A program made the translations under genes and the position numbers. A stretch of 64,000 bases of DNA from Rutstroemia sp. NJR-2017a BVV2 (Eukaryota > Ascomycota > Leotiomycetes > Helotiales > Rutstroemiaceae). This document shows positions 58,845 to 64,000 of this stretch, piece by piece; the stretch's first letter is position 1, and each line of letters begins with the position of its first letter. Location: assembly GCA_002946415.1 (NCBI GenBank), contig NJPS01000058.1:124001-188000 (forward strand). The letters run 5' to 3'. The notes under the pieces are model-generated. The model had not been told where the DNA came from. It saw only the letters and a program-made list of their open reading frames with translations, and ran no database searches.

Positions 58845-61168
58845 CTATGCACCGCTCCTATACACCTGGCTCCCCTGCCCCCTAATAGCAATCGTATCCC
58901 TCCTCTGCAGCACCACCAACGCTCTCTCCAGCGCCTGTTCACTGAACCCCCTCCCCTCACACATCTCCCTCTTCAGCGTCGCCAAACTCGTCGACCACCC
59001 GACGGGCAGCCGTTTCTTCAGCTCCTCCTCCAGCCTCCCCACTTCTTCATTCAGCTCCTTGCTTCCCTGCTGCGACACCCCCTGCGTCACAGCGTCCATG
59101 GTCGACGCCAGGAAGAGCCGGATCGCTTCGTCGACGTGGTGTTCGTGCGCGATAGGGCTGAGCGAGATTTTCGCGAGCGACTCGGTTATACGGATGATGG
59201 CTTCGAGCTGACGCACGGTGATGGGGATTGAGGACCGTTGGTTGGTGGTGAGCTCGGTGGCGTGCACTTGTTTGCGGATGGAGACGAAGTGAGAGGAGAG
59301 TTTCTCGGCGGCTTCGGGGGAGAGGCGAGGGGCGCAGCGGCTGGGGGTTGTTAGCTTTGAGCTGGGGAAAAGGGGGGTGTAGGAGGGATTAGGGGAGTAC
59401 TTACGTTTTGCAGTAGCTGACATAGCGCTTCATCTTGTCAACGGGGATCTCGGATTCAGCTTGTTCTTCTCTGCCTCGTCCACCCATGTGAACATTCATA
59501 ACATGTCTCGCCATCTTCTCGTCCTTGCCCCTCTCATGCTCGTCCTTGACGATGAAAATCATATCAAAACGGGAAAGAATAGTAGTTTGGAAATCGATGT
59601 TCTCGCCTGGTGATTTCAAATCATCATATCGTCCGAAAATCGGATTAGCTGCGGCGAGAACGGATGTTCTTGCATTTAGAATCGTGGTGATACCAGCTTT
59701 AGCGATAGAGATGGTTTGCTGTTCCATGGCTTCGTGGATGGCGACTCGGTCTTCGTCGCGCATCTTGTCGAATTCGTCAATGCAGACCACGCCACCGTCG
59801 GCGAGAACCATGGCTCCTCCTTCGAGGTAGAATTCTCGGGTTGTGTGATCGCGTTGGACGGAGGCTGTTAAACCGGCGGCGGAGGAACCTTTTCCGGAGG
59901 TGTAGATGGCGATCGGAGCGACCTTTTCGACGAATTTAAGAAGTTGCGATTTAGCTGTTCCTGGATCTCCGAGAAGTAGGACGTTGATGTCACCACGAAG
60001 CTTCATCCCATCAGGTAGAATCTTTTTGGACCCACCAAGGAGTAGACATGCGATAGCCTTTTTGATGTCGATGTTTCCATAGATAGAGGGAGCGATACAG
60101 GAGGCGAAGACATTGTAAAGATCAGGTCGGCGAGACATTTCGAGGAACTCTTGTTCTTCCTCTTCGCTGAATACAGCATTCCCTTTGGCTGTGTGATCCA
60201 CATCACTATGGATACCTACTGCTCTAAGATATGGCGTTCGGATGGCGACTGCTGAGGTTGTAGAAGAGCTCTTGCTATTTTTATTTTGGTATATCGAGAA
60301 GATACCAGTGATCATGCATCTTGTTCCTGGTACGACACGGTTTGTCAAGTATCTATCTGTTGATATAAGCACATGCCGGGGCAGCTCTCCAACTGGTACT
60401 TGATCCGGTGCTTCTTGAAGCTTGATAATTTGTTGATCAACGAACTGCGAAGATTCATGAATAACGACGTATGGATCCATAGGACATGGTGGGTCTCCCG
60501 GCATCTTTTGTCTATCACACATTCTTGGTAGTGACACTCCTGCAAATCCACCTGAGACGGGTAAAACTTTGGTTGATCGACAATTTCGACATTGTATATG
60601 AAGTGCTGTCGCTTTTGAGGATAAGACGGAAGCTCCAATCACGATTCCTGGAACTCTTACGAGTCTGGATATTTGAAGGGCGTCGAGATCCCGAATCGAA
60701 ATTTCCGAGGCTGTGGAGTGGAGGAGAAGTTGATGTTCCGGGAGAACAATGTCTCTGTCTGAAGGATATACGATTCGATGGGTGCATTTCTTTAAAGCGC
60801 TTTCGAACTACAGGAAAGTTAGAGATGCCATGCGAATCTCATACTCAGCTACTTACGAGTGGTATAATCTCTGCCGGTTCGGTAACAAGCCGGTGTGCAA
60901 GTTCCTCGTTATATGAGATCAAATGGCCGACGTCGACGTCGCAGTAGTATTGCTTTAACAGGACATTCTCGCGGATCTGATCTCTATATCGAAGGTGTTA
61001 GTAATGCCACGCAAGGGGAGAAAAGGTACCTTACCTGTAGATGAATGCGTTATCAATGCGAAATTGGAGAATAAATTGTTCTAATTGCGATTGTACTTGA
61101 CCCCTCGTATCATCATTATCATACTCGGGAGGGAGCACACTCAAAGAATAAACAGATTGGCGATCCAT
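58845..61168 (-). CDS. MCM5: DNA replication licensing factor MCM5
   Basis: Subunit of the hexameric MCM2-7 replicative helicase. Exons 61168..61035, 60983..60857, 60807..59405 and 59340..58845 give 719 aa, the family's usual length. The N-terminal domain opens [21 protein letters not shown]4 zinc-binding segment begins IQCRNCRS with later cysteines in RMCDR and PPCPMDPY. The AAA+ core shows Walker [14 protein letters not shown], Walker [16 protein letters not shown], sensor-type [11 protein letters not shown], and the arginine finger in SRFDMIF. The winged-helix-like C-terminus ends after [16 protein letters not shown]. It is divergent from VPS54, and an ACGCGT box lies 105 bp upstream of its start, fitting G1/S expression. 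Confidence 0.97.
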
Positions 61169-61810
61169 CGTGTCTGATCAAGCTTCTCGTCGTATCTTCT
61201 GAAATCTGAAATGCGGGGTTGGCAGTAGGGCAGGTGGAGGGTATTCAGAGCGAATGTGAGATCTTTGGAGAGACGCGTTTTTCCCGATGTCTCCTATTTT
61301 TGACGCGACAAAGTTCTGAAAGGGTCGTGTAAAGTGGTTTTCACCAGCCACTTTTATCAGCCACCATGCTTCTGACGCTTCTCTGGAACACCAAGTGAAG
61401 CTCCAGCCTCATTGGTATCCCTGCTGATAGCCTATGCGCCCGAACAGAAGGCTGAAAGAACATCCGTCGATTACGGAAGATATGTACACGATATTCAACG
61501 AAAGCTACTTACAATAACAACTATGCCGTTTGAACGAAATTACGAATTACTCACTTTAATAAAGATCTCTTTCTCATATCTTTCTTGCCAGCAATGATCC
61601 TTCGATAGTGATTCTGCGTTTGTCAACAAATCCGAGTTGACTAGGTTTCGAACGAGCCTCCGTGGCCAGTTTCCATCATTGTGTGGAGAAATAGTCTATT
61701 TTAACACATATTGTTACGCACACGACCTGACGTTGGTCTTTTGATTGCGATTGCGCGGCTGTGGGGGAGGTTGAGGGTTGGCGCAGGACGATTAATACAA
61801 AATTAGAATC
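61169..61810. promoter_or_regulatory. Shared MCM5 / VPS54 divergent promoter
   Basis: 642 bp between divergent start codons. The MCM5-proximal part has ACGCGT at 61273-61278 and a second GACGCGA at 61302-61308, 24 bp further from the MCM5 start. ACGCGT is the MCB element bound by MBF at G1/S genes including MCM genes in yeasts (established for those species). Confidence 0.6.
61273..61278. promoter_or_regulatory. MCB element (ACGCGT) upstream of MCM5
   Basis: Exact palindromic ACGCGT 105 bp upstream of the MCM5 start codon, paired with a related GACGCGA at 61302-61308. Confidence 0.55.
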
Positions 61811-64000
61811 ATGAATCAAACCCCGGCCTCGCGCCTTTCTGTGGATGGCTTCTCTCCTACATCTCCAGAAGCTCGGAATGAATATCCCTTTCCAAGGTTT
61901 GTTGCGCAAGCCTGGTTCTCAGAGATACCAAAATGCTGACGGTTGGAAGGCCAGGCTCTTCGAGTAGTAGATATGGTCCAAGGCGTGGATCAACCGCAAG
62001 CTCGATACACTCGATAGGGGGGGCATTGGATACGTCGTCACAATGGCATGAATTGAATGAATCAGGGCAGAATGGTATAGACTTCACGACTTTAGTAATA
62101 TGGAAGCAATGGCATACTGACAGCAGCTAGCTATCTCTACTCTGTTACAACCACCCATCGTCCGAACAGGCCTCGTTCCCCACACCTCCGCCCCCGCATC
62201 GAGCGCACACAAACCTCCGACGGCGCGAGACATTCCTCCAGTGACTCTTACGAACATACCCATAGTCGATCCATCAGAGTTTAAGCCATACTTGACACAA
62301 GTTGGGGGCCTTTATGATGCATTACAAAGGGCAAAGGAAAACGAGGATGAGGGTGGGACACAATTGCTGCGGAAAGGCAGCAAGGTGGACGACTTTTCAG
62401 ATGTTCTAGAGCTCGAGCGGCGGGGTTCTAAACCGGTTCTATCTAGAAAGACATCTTTGGCATCCATTCTATCGGTCGAAACACCTACAGGATCTGCCCG
62501 GAAGAGGTCCACTGGTGGAAAGAGGAGTGCACATGCACCAACACCAATTTCAACTGTTCCTACTGTATACTTTGACGAAGACTTTCATTTGGAGAATCCA
62601 AGGACTTTTGATGTCGTCAGTGAACGCTCTGAAGTAGTTCGACCTACTCCTGGATCTCCAGATGAACGCAAAGCTGGAAATGGTACCGCAGTAGGCCCAA
62701 GGAAGGCCCTCGCCACAAATGCGATCTTGCAGGAGAAATTGTCGTGGTATATGGATACTGTTGAAGTGCACCTTATTTCATCTATTTCCACGGCTTCCAC
62801 TTCCTTTTTCGCGGCGCTAGGATCCTTACGGGAACTGCATTTTGAAGCAGCAGAGTCTGTAGACAGAATCAAGACATTGCGGAAAGAATTAGAAACCCTC
62901 GATCAAGAAATGGCTGTAGGTGGAATGAAGATAGTCAATCTGCAAAGACGAAGAGAGAACCTAAAACAATTAAATGATGCCGTTCAACAACTCAAAAGGA
63001 TAGTGGAAACAGTTTCGAATTGTGAATCGATGGTGGAGAATGGCAAGGTCGAGCAGGCGCTAGACGCTATTGATGAATTAGAACAACTCATCTCGGGTGA
63101 GGAAACACAGAGCGGCTCCCTTCAGTCGAAGATACAGTTGCGAGATCTTAGGGGCGTTACCGCTTTACAAGGGGTTACGAGCGACATGGCAACACTACGG
63201 TTCAGAATCGGTAAGAGCTACGAGGCTAGATTCCTTCAGGCTCTTATGGGAGACCTTAGGCGTCATGTTGAATCTGTGCCGGCTGAGGACGTATTGCAAA
63301 GGTGGAGTAATGCATCTCAAAGATCAAGAGGTGGAGGGCAAAATCGTGAGACGTCTGCACAACCAGCCTATCTTACTGTTTCGGATGAATTTAGAAATGA
63401 ACTGCTCGCGACACTGGGTGGATTATACAGAGCGAAGTATACCTCCGCAGCTACACATGCTTTCAGGGATTCTGTGATGCGGGAAATTAAGAACATAATT
63501 CGGCGTTTACTTCCAAGCTCGAACGATGACGATGCAGACTCTATGATGTCGGTATCCACTGTCGGCGGTGCTAGGCAAAAAACCCAGCAAGAAAAGTCGA
63601 CAATACTAGCCCGCAATCTACGCTCTTTGGACCCAGGGGACGCCGAAGAGCTTTTAAAGAAGACTTACATTGGAGTTGGCGAGACGTTGAGAAGGTTAGG
63701 GACTCAAGTCAAGGTACTATTGGATGTGACAAGTACCCTCGGCGATCCGAACACCCCAGGAGGGATTAAATCACCTCCAAGAAGTCCAACTATGACTTCT
63801 TTCGATGCCAGATTAAGTCCCAGCTTAAGGGGCACGTCTGGAAGAGAAATACAAGAAGAGATGCATCAAACGCTCGACATGTCTAATCTACTCGGACAAG
63901 CTGTCGATATGGCTCAAGAAAAGATAGTCAAAGTCTTAAGAGTCAGGTCTGAGCAAAGTACTCATCTCTCGGTAGAGAGATTCTTACGATATTTCACACT
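61811..64000 (+). CDS. VPS54: VPS54, GARP tethering complex subunit (partial, runs off right edge)
   Basis: Subunit of the Golgi-associated retrograde protein complex that tethers endosome-derived vesicles to the trans-Golgi. Exons 61811..61896, 61950..62074 and 62131 past 64000. Intron 1 (GTTTGT, branch GCTGAC) and intron 2 (GTATAG, branch ACTGAC) restore a single frame that is open to the window end. The N-terminus is disordered (RPGSSSSRYGPRRGSTASS). The third exon starts ISTLLQPPIVRTGLVPHTSA and continues into a long helical region: KLSWYMDTVEVHLISSISTA, then coiled-coil stretches (RIKTLRKELETLDQEMAV, NLQRRRENLKQLNDAVQQL) and LEQLISGEE. This helical rod with the SWYMDTVE opening is what I recognise from fungal Vps54. 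The C-terminal part is outside the window. Identity is from family resemblance by eye. Confidence 0.85.

Noticed and set aside
1..64000. tRNA, rRNA and CRISPR features
   Set aside because: No T-loop plus acceptor-stem combination, rRNA signature or regularly spaced identical repeats with unique spacers was seen; the 3.1-6.5 kb repeats are degenerate, irregularly spaced and in two orientations.

Overview
This window is nuclear DNA of a filamentous ascomycete. Short introns of about 43-80 nt carry CTAAC/CTGAC-like branch sites and GTAWGT-type donors, and the window holds fungal-specific genes: a cellulose-active AA9 monooxygenase with a CBM1, a sedolisin tripeptidyl peptidase, a Crh-type glucan/chitin transglycosylase and Pom34. 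The gene set and intron style fit Leotiomycetes (Sclerotiniaceae-like), but that placement is an impression from protein character and was not tested by a search. Exon joins were worked out by hand from splice signals and reading phase. All multi-exon models listed close in frame.

Layout. 1-3.0 kb: a divergent pair, the nuclear-pore protein POM34 (minus, cut by the left edge) and a membrane-anchored, C-terminally short adenylate-forming-enzyme-like protein (plus). 3.0-7.4 kb: no gene, but a family of at least 16 degenerate ~23-bp repeats, five in one orientation at the left and eleven in the other orientation to the right. This is the most unusual structure in the window. 7.4-13.9 kb: an F-box-like protein (minus), a very acidic Ser/Asp/Lys-rich protein of unknown function, and a weakly supported membrane protein. 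14.2-18.0 kb: ERG20 (farnesyl diphosphate synthase, minus) divergent from the APC/C subunit APC8/CDC23 (plus). 18.3-23.6 kb: two secreted enzymes on the minus strand, AA9 LPMO-CBM1 and a tripeptidyl peptidase of family S53. 26.3-31.2 kb: a MAT2B/RmlD-like NAD(P)-binding protein with a 20-nt microexon, and an RA-PH domain protein. 32.7-34.5 kb: a Thr-rich, probably GPI-anchored wall protein. 34.5-45.1 kb: gene-poor, with one small secreted thaumatin-like ('DNase1' family) protein. 45.1-46.5 kb: Crh-type GH16. 49.7-54.3 kb: a small Cys-rich ORF and a CutC-family protein. 54.4-64.0 kb: a CDK12/CTK1-type kinase with an RS-rich N-terminus, MCM5 (minus) and the GARP subunit VPS54 (plus, cut by the right edge). 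MCM5 and VPS54 share a 642-bp promoter that contains an MCB (ACGCGT) element.

Together the genes are mainly housekeeping functions (nuclear pore, cell cycle, DNA replication, sterol precursor synthesis, Golgi retrograde traffic, transcription elongation kinase). Single secreted or wall-directed enzymes lie between them, separated by unusually long non-coding stretches. I saw no operon-like cluster, biosynthetic cluster, CRISPR array, rRNA or tRNA gene.
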